Numbered from the stretch's first letter, positions 16,716-24,626 are shown. The stretch: 64,000 bases of DNA from Nocardioides sp. CFH 31398 (GCF_022436705.1 NZ_JAKUHT010000003.1:62001-126000), one strand, 5' to 3'. The notes: generated from the sequence alone by a model not told the origin. Program-made: numbers and translations.

Positions 16716-16943
16716 TCAGTCGCCCGCGGTGCCGCCGACCTGCTTGATCAGCTCGTGGCAGCGGGCCGCGCGGGCGGAGTCCTGCTCCATGACCTCGCGG
16801 AAGAACGAGGCGACCTCGTCGAGGCCTGCGTTCTCGGCGTCACGGACGTACTGGCCGTAGTCGTGCCCGGCCTTCAGGCTGTGGTACTGCACGGAGACGA
16901 GGTCGAAGGTGACGTCGTCGAATCCGGTCTCACCGGTGGCCAT
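16716..16943 (-). CDS. Small helical protein, ferritin-like in appearance
   Basis: 75 aa, acidic, predicted mostly alpha-helical: FDLVSVQYHSLKAGHDYGQY and AGLDEVASFFREVMEQDSAR look like two amphipathic helices with His/Glu positions reminiscent of ferritin-like small proteins, but I cannot place it in a named family. ATG 16943 is supported by a near-perfect AAGGAGG 4 nt upstream, indicating strong translation; the frame extends further up but contains no sensible protein. A perfect hairpin lies just upstream at 16961-16992. Convergent with the SGNH gene (38-bp gap). Confidence 0.75.
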   Translation of the reverse strand: MATGETGFDDVTFDLVSVQYHSLKAGHDYGQYVRDAENAGLDEVASFFREVMEQDSARAARCHELIKQVGGTAGD

Positions 16944-16960
16944 GGGTCCTCCTTGTGTGA

Positions 16961-16992
16961 AACGTCCTCCCGGCGGTCGCCGGGAGGACGTT
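16961..16992 (-). terminator. Perfect 14-bp stem, 4-nt loop hairpin between two small genes
   Basis: AACGTCCTCCCGGC (16961-16974), loop GGTC, GCCGGGAGGACGTT (16979-16992). On the minus strand it follows the stop of the gene at 17030 by 37 nt and is followed by only a short TTT, so it could terminate that gene or attenuate the next one, whose start codon is 18 nt downstream of the stem. Confidence 0.65.
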
Positions 16993-17029
16993 CCGTGACC
17001 CCCGCGGAGGGGGCTCATGCACGGGAGTG

Positions 17030-17257
17030 TCAGTGGTCGTTGGTCGGCTTGCCGCTGTACGGCGAGGCGTTGGGCCCCGCGGTGCCCTCCTGCGGCTTGG
17101 AGCCCTCGACGCCGGTGGCGCCGTCGATGTTGTCGTCGTCCTCGGGGTGGGTGGGGAAGCCGGCCGTGGCCTGGTCGGGGTAGATCTCCTGGCCGGCGTC
17201 GGCCAGGGACTCCGCGTCGGAGACCTGGCCCTCGGACTGCTGCTTGTCGTCGCTCAC
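17030..17257 (-). CDS. Small acidic, likely disordered hypothetical protein
   Basis: 75 aa, rich in Asp, Glu, Gly, Pro, Ser and Gln, no hydrophobic core visible, so probably intrinsically disordered and cytosolic. Contains DAGQEIYPDQATAGFPTHPEDDD and ends NASPYSGKPTNDH. GTG 17257 was chosen as the first residue of the low-complexity acidic sequence; the frame runs on upstream through dnaE2 shadow. Similar short acidic proteins occur in actinobacteria with no known role. It lies 44 bp downstream of dnaE2 on the same strand and is followed by a hairpin. Confidence 0.6.
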   Translation of the reverse strand: MSDDKQQSEGQVSDAESLADAGQEIYPDQATAGFPTHPEDDDNIDGATGVEGSKPQEGTAGPNASPYSGKPTNDH

Positions 17258-17301
17258 GCCGTCCCGGTACCCGCCGGACCCCCGGGCTGACCCGCGGGTG
17301 G

Positions 17302-20300
17302 CTACTGGAAGTCGCGGGACCGGTGCCGGGCGGCGAGGGCGGCGCCGGCGTCGGGGTGGAGGGTCTCGAGGGCGTCGAGGCGGTCGGCGACGAGGTTGAC
17401 CACGCCGTCGGAACGCTCGACGATCCCGCGGACCAGCAGGCCGGCGGCGTGGGTGGCGAGGCGGCGCTGGCGCTTCCACAGGCCGGGCGAGCAGACGACG
17501 TTCAGCATGCCGGTCTCGTCCTCGAGGTTGAGGAACGTCGTCCCGCTGGCGGTGCCGGGGCGCTGGCGGTGGGTGACGAGGCCGCCCACGACGTAGCGCC
17601 GGCCGGGTTCCACCCGCCAGCAGTCCGCGACCGACCTGATGCCCGCCGCCGTCAGCCGGGAGCGCAGGTGCACGAACGGGTGGCCCTCGGGCGAGGTGCC
17701 GGTCGCCCAGAGGTCGGCGAGCGTGGTCTCGACGTCGTCCATGGTCGGCAGCGTCGGCGGCGGCCCGGCGACGCGGATGCCCTCGAGGTGCTCCTCGGAC
17801 TCCGTGTGGCCCGACGCCCACAACGCCTCGCGGCGGTTCCAGCCGCGGCCGAAGTCGCAGCCGTCGAACGCGCCGGCGGTGGCCAGCGCCTCGAGCTGCG
17901 CGGACTCCAGCCCGGCCCGCCGCGACAGGTCGACCAGGTCGGCGAACGGCCGCTCCGTGCGGGCCGCGACGATCCGCTCCGCGACCTCGGTGCTGATCCC
18001 GCGGACGGCGTCCAGCCCCTGCCGCACGGCGTACGCGCCGTCGCGACGGTGGGTCGGGCAGGGGTCGGGCGCGTGGGCGTCGTACGGCGAGGGCACGTGG
18101 TCGCCGGACACACAGGCGTCGAGCCCCGTCGGGCCGGGAGCGTGGCCGGGGAGGAGCTCCAGGTCCGCCTCCGCCGACGAGCGGACCAGGCAGGGGCGGA
18201 GCACGTCGATGCCGTGCCGGGTGGCGTCCTGGGTCAGCGACTGCGGCGAGTAGAAGCCCATCGGCTGCGAGCGCAGCAGCCCGGCGAGGAACGCCGCCGG
18301 GTAGTGCAGCTTGAACCACGAGCTCGCGTAGACCAGCACCGCGAACGACAGCGAGTGCGACTCGGCGAACCCGAAGTTCGCGAAGGACAGGATCTGCACG
18401 TAGACCCGGTCGGCGAGCTCGCGGCTCATGCCCTTGCCGAGCATCCCGTCGTACAACGACTCCTTGACGCGCTCGATCCGCTCGACGCCGCGCTTGGAGC
18501 CCATCGCGCGGCGCAGCAGGTCGGCCTCGTCGGCGGTGCAGTCGCCGAGCACCCGCGCCATCTCCATCAGCTGCTCCTGGAACAGCGGCACCCCGAGCGT
18601 GCGCCCGAGCACCGGCTCGAGCAGCGGGTGGGCGAAGGTGACGTCCTCCTGGCCGGTCGCACGGCGGATGTACGGGTGGACGGCGCCGCCCTGGATCGGC
18701 CCGGGGCGGATCAGCGCGATCTCGATCGCGAGGTCGTAGAAGCAGCGGGGGCGCAGCCGCGGGAGCGTGCCGATCTGGGCGCGGGACTCGACCTGGAACA
18801 CCCCGATCGAGTCCGCGCGGCAGAGCATGTCGTAGACCGCGGGCTCCTCGCGGGGGATGTCGCGCAGCGGCCAGTGCTCGCCGAGGTGCGCGTCGATGAG
18901 GTCGGTCATCTGCGCGATCGCGCCGAGCATCCCCAGCCCGAGCAGGTCGAACTTCACCAGGCCCATGTACTCGCAGGCGTCCTTGTCCCACTGCAGGACC
19001 GTCCGCTTCTCCATCGAGGCGTGCTCGATGGGGCAGACCTCCCCGATGGGACGCCGGGTCAGCACCATGCCGCCGGAGTGGATGCCGAGGTGACGCGGCG
19101 CCCCGAGGAACGCCTCCGCCAGCCCGAGGACCGGGGCGGGGACGTCGATGCCCGGGTCGTCCTCGGTGCCGCCCTCGGCGACCATCACCCTCGCCCAGGA
19201 CGAGATCTGCTTCGACCAGGCGTCCTGCTGGCCCGGGGAGTGCCCCAGCGCCTTCGCGGCGTCACGGACGGCGGACTTCGGGCGGTAGGTGATGACGTTC
19301 GCGACCTGCGCGGCGTTGTGGCGGCCGTAGGTGTCGTAGACCCACTGGATCACCTCCTCGCGCCGGTTGGAGTCGAAGTCGACGTCGATGTCGGGCTCCT
19401 CGTCGCGGTGCGTGGAGATGAACCGCTCGAACGGCAGCCGGTAGAACACCGGGTCGATCACCGTGATCCCCAGCGCGTGGCAGACCGCCGAGCTCGCCGC
19501 GCTCCCCCGCCCCTGGCAGACGATCCCCTGGCTGCGCGCGAACGCGACGATGTCGTGGACGATCACGAAGTAGCCGGCGAAGTCCTTGTCCGCGATGACC
19601 TCGAGCTCGTGCTCCACCCGGTCGCGGGCGTCCATCTCGAGCGGGCCCCCGGCGTACGTCTGCTCGAAGCCGCGCTCGGTCAGCACCCGCAGCCAGCTGG
19701 TCGCCGTGTGGCCCTCCGGGATGCCGCGGTCGGGCAGCCGCGGGGTCGCCCGCTGCAGGTCGAAGGCGCACTCCTCGGCGAGCGTCACGCTGCGGGTGAC
19801 GGCGCCGGGATACCGGACGAACCGCCGGGCCATCTCGTCGCCGGAACGCAGGTGGGCGCCGCCGGCGGCGGGCAGCCAGCCGTCCATCTCGGCGAGGCTG
19901 CGACGGGCGCGGACGGCGGCCATCGCCGCGGCCAGCCGCCCGTCGACGGGCCTCGCCTGGTGCACGTTCCCCGTCGCCACCGTCGGCAGCCCCGCCTCGG
20001 CGGCGAGCCGGGCGAGGGCGTCGTTCAGGTCGGTGTCGCCGGGGTGGCCGTGATCGGTGAGCTCGACGACGACGTTGTCGCGCCCGAAGCGGTCCACGAG
20101 GTCGTCGAGGGCCGGGCGCGGGTCCCGCCCGGCCAGCAGCGCCTGCCGGACGGCGCCCTTGCGGCACCCGGTGAGCACCAACCAGTGCCCGCGACCGCGG
20201 TCGGTGAGGTCGTCGAGGTCGTAGACCGGCCGGCCCTTCGTGCCGCCCCCACCCTCGAGGGAGTTGCCCCGCAGCTGCGCGTCGGTGATGGCCGCGGCGA

Positions 20301-20793
20301 TCCGGTGGTAGCCCTCCACCCCGCGCGCCAGCACGAGCAGGTGCTGCCCGACGGGGTCGGCGACGCCGTTCTGCGGGCCGTCGAGGCCGAGGCTCAGCTC
20401 GGCGCCGTACACCGTCCGCAGGCCGGTCGACCCGAACCGGCCGAGGTCCTCCGCCGTCTCCGCGAACAGCGGCGCGCCGTAGAACCCGTCGTGGTCGGTG
20501 ATCGCCAGCCCGTGCAGCCCGAGGCGCACCGCCTCCGCGACGAGGTCGTCCGGCCCGCTCGCGCCGTCGAGGAAGCTGAACGAGGAGTGGCAGTGCAGCT
20601 CGGCGTACGGCGTGCCCGGCTCGCCCTCGTGGTGGTCGAGCCCGTCGAGACCCGCGACGACCGGGCCCTTGCCCGACCGTCGCTTGCGCGTCGAGATCGG
20701 TGCCTCGACGTCCGGGGCGTCGGGGACGACGGGCCGGCCCGAGAGGCGTCCCTCGAGCTCCCGCCACGGCATGGCCGGGTTGTCCCAGCCCAC
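17302..20793 (-). CDS. dnaE2: Error-prone DNA polymerase III alpha subunit DnaE2
   Basis: 1163 aa C-family polymerase used for damage-induced mutagenic translesion synthesis with ImuA' and ImuB. PHP domain at the N-terminus (ELHCHSSFSFLDGAS, residues 65-79; ITDHDGFYG, 98-106), the catalytic aspartates in PDIDVDFDSNRRE (about 467-479), further palm/finger segments (QGRGSAASSAVCHALG, GVFQVESRAQ, FQEQLMEMA, FANFGFAESHS), and a C-terminal OB domain (GGLVTHRQRP). Length and the missing beta-clamp-rich tail of DnaE1 fit DnaE2. GTG 20793 begins VGWDNPAMPW, a common DnaE2 start. A LexA box at 20829-20844 lies 36 bp upstream. Confidence 0.95.
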   Translation of the reverse strand: MGWDNPAMPWRELEGRLSGRPVVPDAPDVEAPISTRKRRSGKGPVVAGLDGLDHHEGEPGTPYAELHCHSSFSFLDGASGPDDLVAEAVRLGLHGLAITDHDGFYGAPLFAETAEDLGRFGSTGLRTVYGAELSLGLDGPQNGVADPVGQHLLVLARGVEGYHRIAAAITDAQLRGNSLEGGGGTKGRPVYDLDDLTDRGRGHWLVLTGCRKGAVRQALLAGRDPRPALDDLVDRFGRDNVVVELTDHGHPGDTDLNDALARLAAEAGLPTVATGNVHQARPVDGRLAAAMAAVRARRSLAEMDGWLPAAGGAHLRSGDEMARRFVRYPGAVTRSVTLAEECAFDLQRATPRLPDRGIPEGHTATSWLRVLTERGFEQTYAGGPLEMDARDRVEHELEVIADKDFAGYFVIVHDIVAFARSQGIVCQGRGSAASSAVCHALGITVIDPVFYRLPFERFISTHRDEEPDIDVDFDSNRREEVIQWVYDTYGRHNAAQVANVITYRPKSAVRDAAKALGHSPGQQDAWSKQISSWARVMVAEGGTEDDPGIDVPAPVLGLAEAFLGAPRHLGIHSGGMVLTRRPIGEVCPIEHASMEKRTVLQWDKDACEYMGLVKFDLLGLGMLGAIAQMTDLIDAHLGEHWPLRDIPREEPAVYDMLCRADSIGVFQVESRAQIGTLPRLRPRCFYDLAIEIALIRPGPIQGGAVHPYIRRATGQEDVTFAHPLLEPVLGRTLGVPLFQEQLMEMARVLGDCTADEADLLRRAMGSKRGVERIERVKESLYDGMLGKGMSRELADRVYVQILSFANFGFAESHSLSFAVLVYASSWFKLHYPAAFLAGLLRSQPMGFYSPQSLTQDATRHGIDVLRPCLVRSSAEADLELLPGHAPGPTGLDACVSGDHVPSPYDAHAPDPCPTHRRDGAYAVRQGLDAVRGISTEVAERIVAARTERPFADLVDLSRRAGLESAQLEALATAGAFDGCDFGRGWNRREALWASGHTESEEHLEGIRVAGPPPTLPTMDDVETTLADLWATGTSPEGHPFVHLRSRLTAAGIRSVADCWRVEPGRRYVVGGLVTHRQRPGTASGTTFLNLEDETGMLNVVCSPGLWKRQRRLATHAAGLLVRGIVERSDGVVNLVADRLDALETLHPDAGAALAARHRSRDFQ

Positions 20794-20828
20794 CTCAGAC
20801 GACCGCCCGGCTCATCCGACCAGGCTAG

Positions 20829-20844
20829 TCGAACACCTGTTCGT
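20829..20844 (-). promoter_or_regulatory. LexA (SOS) box upstream of dnaE2
   Basis: TCGAACACCTGTTCGT matches the actinobacterial SOS box TCGAAC-N4-GTTCGA with one mismatch at the last base. It lies 36 bp before the dnaE2 GTG and just past the end of the TetR gene. Confidence 0.85.
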
Positions 20845-20846
20845 GC

Positions 20847-21578
20847 TCAACGAGGGAGCAGCCCGGCGACCGTCACGTCGAGCGCGAAGCGGAACTGGCC
20901 GTCCGGATCGGTCGCGGCGCCGAACGCCTCCCCCGCCGCCCGGCCGACGCGCTCCGCCAGCGGGAACGATCGGCCCGCCATCGCCTCGCCCAGCGGCTCG
21001 GCGTTCGCCTCCCACCACTCCAGCTCGGACCGGCCCGTCCTCCGCTCCGCCGCGAGCACGACGTGGCGGGCGCGCACCGCGGCGGCCGCGAGGCCGTCGA
21101 GCAGCGTCACGGTCCGGTCGGTCTCGACGTCGCCGAGCCCCAGCGGCTCGACGGCGCCGAGCTGCCACTCGTACCGCGCGGTCGCGCCCGGCCCGAGCCA
21201 GGCGCGCAGCCCCTCGGTCGCGAGCAGCCACGGGTGGGCGGCGTACTCGGCGTACGCCGCCTCCGCGACGGCGCGCAGCCGGCCCGCGACGTCGTCCGGC
21301 AGCGACGGGTGGACGCCGGCCGCGAGCACCCGGTCGACCATGAGCACGACGAGCTCGTCGCGACCCGGCACGTAGGTGTAGAGCGACATCGCGCCCAGCC
21401 CCAGGCGCCGGGCCAGGGCGCGCATCGACAGCGCGTCGAGGCCCTCGGCGTCCGCGAGGGCGACGCCGGCGTCGAGGACGCCGTCCAGGCTCACCCGCTG
21501 CCGCGGGCCCCTGCGCGGGCCCGGGTCCTCCGGGCCGTCGCGCCACAGGAGCGCGAGCAGGCGGGCGTCGTCGGTCAC
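20847..21578 (-). CDS. TetR/AcrR-family transcriptional regulator
   Basis: 243 aa. N-terminal HTH: GVLDAGVALADAEGLDALSMRALARRLGLGAMSLYTYVPGRDEL around residues 35-80, followed by a helical ligand domain of the TetR C-terminal type (as in tetracycline-type repressors). GTG 21578 is preceded by TACGGT at 6 nt, a leaderless layout; the frame opens 9 codons further upstream. Two inverted repeats in the divergent gap to 21666 probably are its operators, so it is likely autoregulatory and controls the DUF5701-like gene. It sits between that gene and dnaE2 and its stop is next to the dnaE2 SOS box. Confidence 0.85.
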   Translation of the reverse strand: MTDDARLLALLWRDGPEDPGPRRGPRQRVSLDGVLDAGVALADAEGLDALSMRALARRLGLGAMSLYTYVPGRDELVVLMVDRVLAAGVHPSLPDDVAGRLRAVAEAAYAEYAAHPWLLATEGLRAWLGPGATARYEWQLGAVEPLGLGDVETDRTVTLLDGLAAAAVRARHVVLAAERRTGRSELEWWEANAEPLGEAMAGRSFPLAERVGRAAGEAFGAATDPDGQFRFALDVTVAGLLPR

Positions 21579-21584
21579 GAGGTC

Positions 21585-21590
21585 ACCGTA
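21585..21590 (-). promoter_or_regulatory. -10-like hexamer of TetR gene (leaderless)
   Basis: Minus-strand TACGGT, 6 nt, GTG 21578; it overlaps operator 1. Confidence 0.45.
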
Positions 21591-21600
21591 CGCCGTACGG
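21586..21600. promoter_or_regulatory. Candidate TetR operator 1
   Basis: CCGTACGCCGTACGG is a 15-bp inverted repeat with 7-bp arms around a central C, overlapping the leaderless -10 of the TetR gene. Confidence 0.6.
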
Positions 21601-21630
21601 AACAAATCCCGGACCCCGCCCGTTCGACTC

Positions 21631-21643
21631 CGTACGCTGTACG
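21631..21643. promoter_or_regulatory. Candidate TetR operator 2
   Basis: CGTACGCTGTACG repeats the half-sites of operator 1 (GTACG...GTACG); centres are about 44 bp apart, close to four helical turns, on the DUF5701-like gene side. Confidence 0.55.
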
Positions 21644-21665
21644 ACGATCACCTCCGGAGGCGCTC

Positions 21666-22283
21666 GTGACCACCCCCACCGACCAGCTGGACCGCCTGCT
21701 CGACGCCGGCCTCGGCGACGTCACCGACCTCCGGGTCGGTGAGCTGCGTGCGCAGGCCGCACGGCTGCCCGACGTCCCCGGCGCCGTGCTCGCCGTGCAC
21801 CCGCGGGCGGCCCCGCCGAGCCGCCTCGCCCCGCTGCTGCGACGGCAGGGCAAGCCGGGCTTCGTGGTGGTCGACATGACCGACCTCGACGAGTTCGTGC
21901 CCATCGAGGGTGTGTCGCTGCCCGACGCCCCGCTCTACCTGCTCACCGACGTCGACCGGGGCGACGACCTGCGCAGCTGGAGCCCCGACGAGGCGCTCCC
22001 CGAGATCACCGGCCGCGACCGGACGCCCCTGACCGTCGGCGAGGGCATCTCCTGGCTGCTCGCCGAGCCGGACCGCCTCGAGCCGAACCACTGCTTCATG
22101 ACGATCGGCTCACGGCTGCGGCGCGGGTCGAGGCTCGACGCACGGACCCCGGCGATCTGGATCAGCTCGGGGACCGGTCGCGACGGCAGGGACGCCGCCC
22201 GGGCACCCAAGGTCGGGTGGTGCTGGGCGGGCAACCGCCACACGTGGCTCGGGTTCGCGTCCGCCGGCGTCCGGGTCGGCTAG
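21666..22283 (+). CDS. DUF5701-like protein
   Basis: 205 aa, cytosolic. The pattern KPGFVVVDMTDLDEF, YLLTDVDRGDD, TGRDRTPLTVGEGI and the C-terminal PKVGWCWAGNRHTWLGFASAG match what I recall of the DUF5701 family of actinobacteria, whose role is unknown. GTG 21666 has GGAGG 6 nt upstream. Divergent from the TetR gene and probably its target because both operators lie in the shared 87-bp gap. It converges on ctlX so tightly that the two stop codons share the palindrome CTAG (22280-22283). Confidence 0.7.
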   Translation: MTTPTDQLDRLLDAGLGDVTDLRVGELRAQAARLPDVPGAVLAVHPRAAPPSRLAPLLRRQGKPGFVVVDMTDLDEFVPIEGVSLPDAPLYLLTDVDRGDDLRSWSPDEALPEITGRDRTPLTVGEGISWLLAEPDRLEPNHCFMTIGSRLRRGSRLDARTPAIWISSGTGRDGRDAARAPKVGWCWAGNRHTWLGFASAGVRVG

Positions 22284-23317
22284 GACCCGGTACCGACCTC
22301 CATCAGGTCACGACCGTCGGCGGTGCGCGGGTCCTCGTCGATCGCCTCGACGGCCTCGCTGATCTCGGGCTCCACCTGCGGCGGGCGGCGGTCGAGGTGG
22401 ACACCGGCGATCATGCAGCGCACCGACCCGCCGGCCAGCTCGATGGTCGGGATGTCGACGGCCACGATCTCGCAGGACTGCTCGATCGCCGCGACCTGGT
22501 CGTCGCGCAGGCTCGCGCGGGCCCGCGCCGACATCACCATGACGTAGCGGCGGCGGCCGTCCGGCGTCCGCCCGCACAGCTCGACGGCGTTGCCGGCGAA
22601 CTCCCGGACCTGCTGCTCGGTGATCTCGACGACCGTCCGGCCGTTGACGCTGAGGCGCTCGCGGACCTGCTCGCGGCGCTGGGGGTCGGGGATCATCCCG
22701 AGGGCGAAGAGGGCGACGTCCGTGCCGACGCACCCGATGACGTTGGTGTGGTAGACCGGCACGCCGCCGGAGTCGACGGCGTCGAAGGCCATGGGCTCGT
22801 AGCCGAAGTCGGTGCAGAACCGCTCGAGCACGTGGGTGTCGGCGCGGTGGCTGCGGGCGGTGTAGGCGACGCGGGAGACGTGGTCGAGCACCATGGCGCC
22901 GGTCCCCTCGAGGAAGATGCCGTCCATCTCGAGGCCCGAGTAGTCGACGATCGTCTGGACGCGGTACTGCCGCTTGAGCATCTCCAGGACGTCGGCGCGG
23001 CGCTCGTGGCGTCGGTTCGAGGCGTACATCGGGTAGACGCCGACGAGGCCGCCGGCGTGCGTCGAGAGCCAGTTGTTGGGGAAGACGCTGTCGGGTCGCG
23101 TGTGGTCGGAGTCGGAGAACACGTGGACGCGGACCCCGACGCCGCGCAGCGCCTCCGCGACGGCGTCCATCTCGGCGAGCGCCCGCGACTCCACGTCGGT
23201 CGCGCTCCGGTCGGCCGGGACGTCGGCCTGGAAGGCGTTGTCGGCGGCGGTCGCGGGGTTGGGGCGGAACCGCTCCGCACGGACCAGGACGACTGCTGAC
23301 GGGGCCTGCGCACTCAC
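22280..23317 (-). CDS. ctlX: Citrulline/dimethylarginine-type hydrolase (CtlX-like, arginine-deiminase superfamily)
   Basis: 345 aa guanidino-group modifying enzyme (beta/alpha propeller). Recognisable: DSVFPNNWLSTHAGG with the substrate-binding Asp/Asn, MDGIFLEGTGAMVLDH, the catalytic His in VYHTNVIGCVG, and the C-terminal Cys in GGSVRCMIAGVH. CtlX-type proteins are assigned to citrulline utilisation; a dimethylaminohydrolase role is an alternative. GTG 23317 fits the family start. It lies 11 bp downstream of the MerR-type regulator on the same strand and is probably cotranscribed, although TAGCGT 9 nt before the start could be an internal promoter. Its TAG stop overlaps the convergent gene's TAG. 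Confidence 0.85.
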   Translation of the reverse strand: MSAQAPSAVVLVRAERFRPNPATAADNAFQADVPADRSATDVESRALAEMDAVAEALRGVGVRVHVFSDSDHTRPDSVFPNNWLSTHAGGLVGVYPMYASNRRHERRADVLEMLKRQYRVQTIVDYSGLEMDGIFLEGTGAMVLDHVSRVAYTARSHRADTHVLERFCTDFGYEPMAFDAVDSGGVPVYHTNVIGCVGTDVALFALGMIPDPQRREQVRERLSVNGRTVVEITEQQVREFAGNAVELCGRTPDGRRRYVMVMSARARASLRDDQVAAIEQSCEIVAVDIPTIELAGGSVRCMIAGVHLDRRPPQVEPEISEAVEAIDEDPRTADGRDLMEVGTGS

Positions 23318-23328
23318 GACCGGCGACG

Positions 23329-24090
23329 CTAACGCACGTCCGGGACGTCCTGTGAACCGATGAGGTCGGCGAGTGCCGCACCTGCTCTCAGCAGCGCCAG
23401 CGCCCGCTCGCCGAGCAGCTCGAGGCGCCGGTCCAGGGCCGCGAGGGACTCCCCCACCTCGCCGAGGTCGCGCAGGGCCACGACGGCGCGGCGCACGTCC
23501 GGGACGCGGTAGCCACCGGCTCGCAGCGCCGCCACGACCCGCGCCTCCCGGACGGCGGGGACGGGGTAGCGACGGGCGGTCCCGGACCGCGTCGTCACGC
23601 GCTCCGGGAGCAGCAGCCCCTCGGCCTCCCAGAACCGCAGCGTCGACGACCGCACCCCGAGCGCCCCGGCGAGCTCGGTGATGGTCATCGTGTCCTCGGC
23701 GCGCGAGGGGACCTCCTCCCCCGCCTCGTCGCGGACGGCGCACAGCGCGGCACGGGCCGCGAGTGCCTGCCGGCGCTCGGCGTCGAGGGAGACGTGGAGC
23801 GCCGAGACCCGGGCGGCGCCCTCCGCGGCCGTCGTCCCCCGGAGCTCGGACAGGAACCGCCGGGCGACGACCGGCCCGACGGCCAGGGCGAGGTCGCGGT
23901 AGGCCCGCACGGCACGGACGTGGACGGGCGTGAAGCGGCGGTAGCCGTTCGGCGACCGGGTCGGGGCCGGGATGGCACCGAGGCGCTCCAGGTCGCGCAC
24001 CAGCTGCACGGAGCAGCCGGCCGCCCGCGCCACCGCCGTCGTGCCGAGCACGGCCCCGGTCGCCCCGGTCACCCCGGTCACCCCCGTCAC
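23329..24090 (-). CDS. MerR-family regulator with two HTH domains
   Basis: 253 aa. Two MerR-type helix-turn-helix units occur in tandem: residues about 15-80 (TTAVARAAGCSVQLVRDLERLG...NGYRRFTPVHVRAVR) and about 130-200 (MTITELAGALGVRSSTLRFWEAEGLLLPERV...RRYPVPAVREAR), each with the wing signature [G/A]xRRY/F. No cysteine cluster like SoxR's Fe-S site or metal-binding loop is visible, so the inducer is unknown. GTG 24090 has GGAGGG 7 nt upstream; the first codons are a GTGACCGGG-type repeat coding VTGVTGVTGATG. Divergent from the DUF6194 gene, upstream of ctlX; a MerR-style promoter lies at 24590-24620. Confidence 0.85.
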   Translation of the reverse strand: MTGVTGVTGATGAVLGTTAVARAAGCSVQLVRDLERLGAIPAPTRSPNGYRRFTPVHVRAVRAYRDLALAVGPVVARRFLSELRGTTAAEGAARVSALHVSLDAERRQALAARAALCAVRDEAGEEVPSRAEDTMTITELAGALGVRSSTLRFWEAEGLLLPERVTTRSGTARRYPVPAVREARVVAALRAGGYRVPDVRRAVVALRDLGEVGESLAALDRRLELLGERALALLRAGAALADLIGSQDVPDVR

Positions 24091-24119
24091 CGCACAACCC
24101 TCCACAAGCACTTCAACCT

Positions 24120-24125
24120 CACACT
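24120..24125 (+). promoter_or_regulatory. -10-like hexamer (leaderless DUF6194 gene)
   Basis: CACACT, 6 nt (CGAACC), ATG 24132; identical hexamer and spacing to the gene at 718. Confidence 0.4.
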
Positions 24126-24131
24126 CGAACC

Positions 24132-24593
24132 ATGAGTATGGACCGACTGCTGGCGACGACCCGCACGCTCGAGGGGGTCCTCGAGCTCGCACCGGCCGAG
24201 GGCGGACCCTTCCCCGCGATCGCGTGGGGCGACCACTTCCTCTACTACGCGCCGGACGGCGAGGTGCCGCAGCGCGAGCAGCCCTTCGCCACGGTGGTGA
24301 CGAAGGACTACCCCGACGACGCCCTGTGCGACCTCGACCCGCCCGGCCGCTGGCGGCTCAACGTGCACGTGGGAGCCGAGGTGTTCCGCGAGCTCACCGG
24401 CGAGGACCCCCGCGACGACCCCGGTTCCTGGGACTGGACGGCGAGCGACGTCGTCCTGCCGCACCCGGTCTACCGGGCGCAGGGCTGGGTCTCGATCGTG
24501 TGCCCGGACGCCGACCCGGGCGGCCTCGCCGTCCGGCTGGTGCGGCGGGCGCACGACGACGCGCGACGGCGGGCGGAGCGGCGGGAGGCTTGA
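24132..24593 (+). CDS. DUF6194-like protein
   Basis: 153 aa cytosolic protein. Segments WGDHFLYYAPDGEVPQ, QPFATVVTKDYPDD, GRWRLNVHVGAEVF and LPHPVYRAQGWVSIVCP match what I recall of DUF6194, a small actinobacterial family of unknown function. ATG 24132 is divergent from the MerR regulator with a 41-bp gap. It ends inside the -35 element/palindrome of the next gene's promoter: its TGA (24591-24593) is part of TTGACC. Confidence 0.7.
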   Translation: MSMDRLLATTRTLEGVLELAPAEGGPFPAIAWGDHFLYYAPDGEVPQREQPFATVVTKDYPDDALCDLDPPGRWRLNVHVGAEVFRELTGEDPRDDPGSWDWTASDVVLPHPVYRAQGWVSIVCPDADPGGLAVRLVRRAHDDARRRAERREA

Positions 24594-24620
24594 CCTCGAG
24601 CGCGCTCGAGGTCGCAGCCT
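24590..24620 (+). promoter_or_regulatory. MerR/SoxR-type promoter: 19-bp spacer with perfect palindrome
   Basis: -35 TTGACC (24590-24595), a 19-bp spacer, -10 CAGCCT (24615-24620), then 6 nt to ATG 24627. The perfect 22-bp palindrome 24592-24613 (two GACCTCGAGCG arms) fills the spacer, the classic layout of MerR-family activators; the core CCTCxAG...CTxGAGG resembles the SoxR site. The adjacent MerR gene at 23329 is the obvious candidate regulator. Confidence 0.75.
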
Positions 24621-24626
24621 GGTGCC

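Noticed and set aside
24031..24090. Short direct repeats as a CRISPR array
   Set aside because: Units are 9 nt, contiguous and coding, with no spacers or cas genes.
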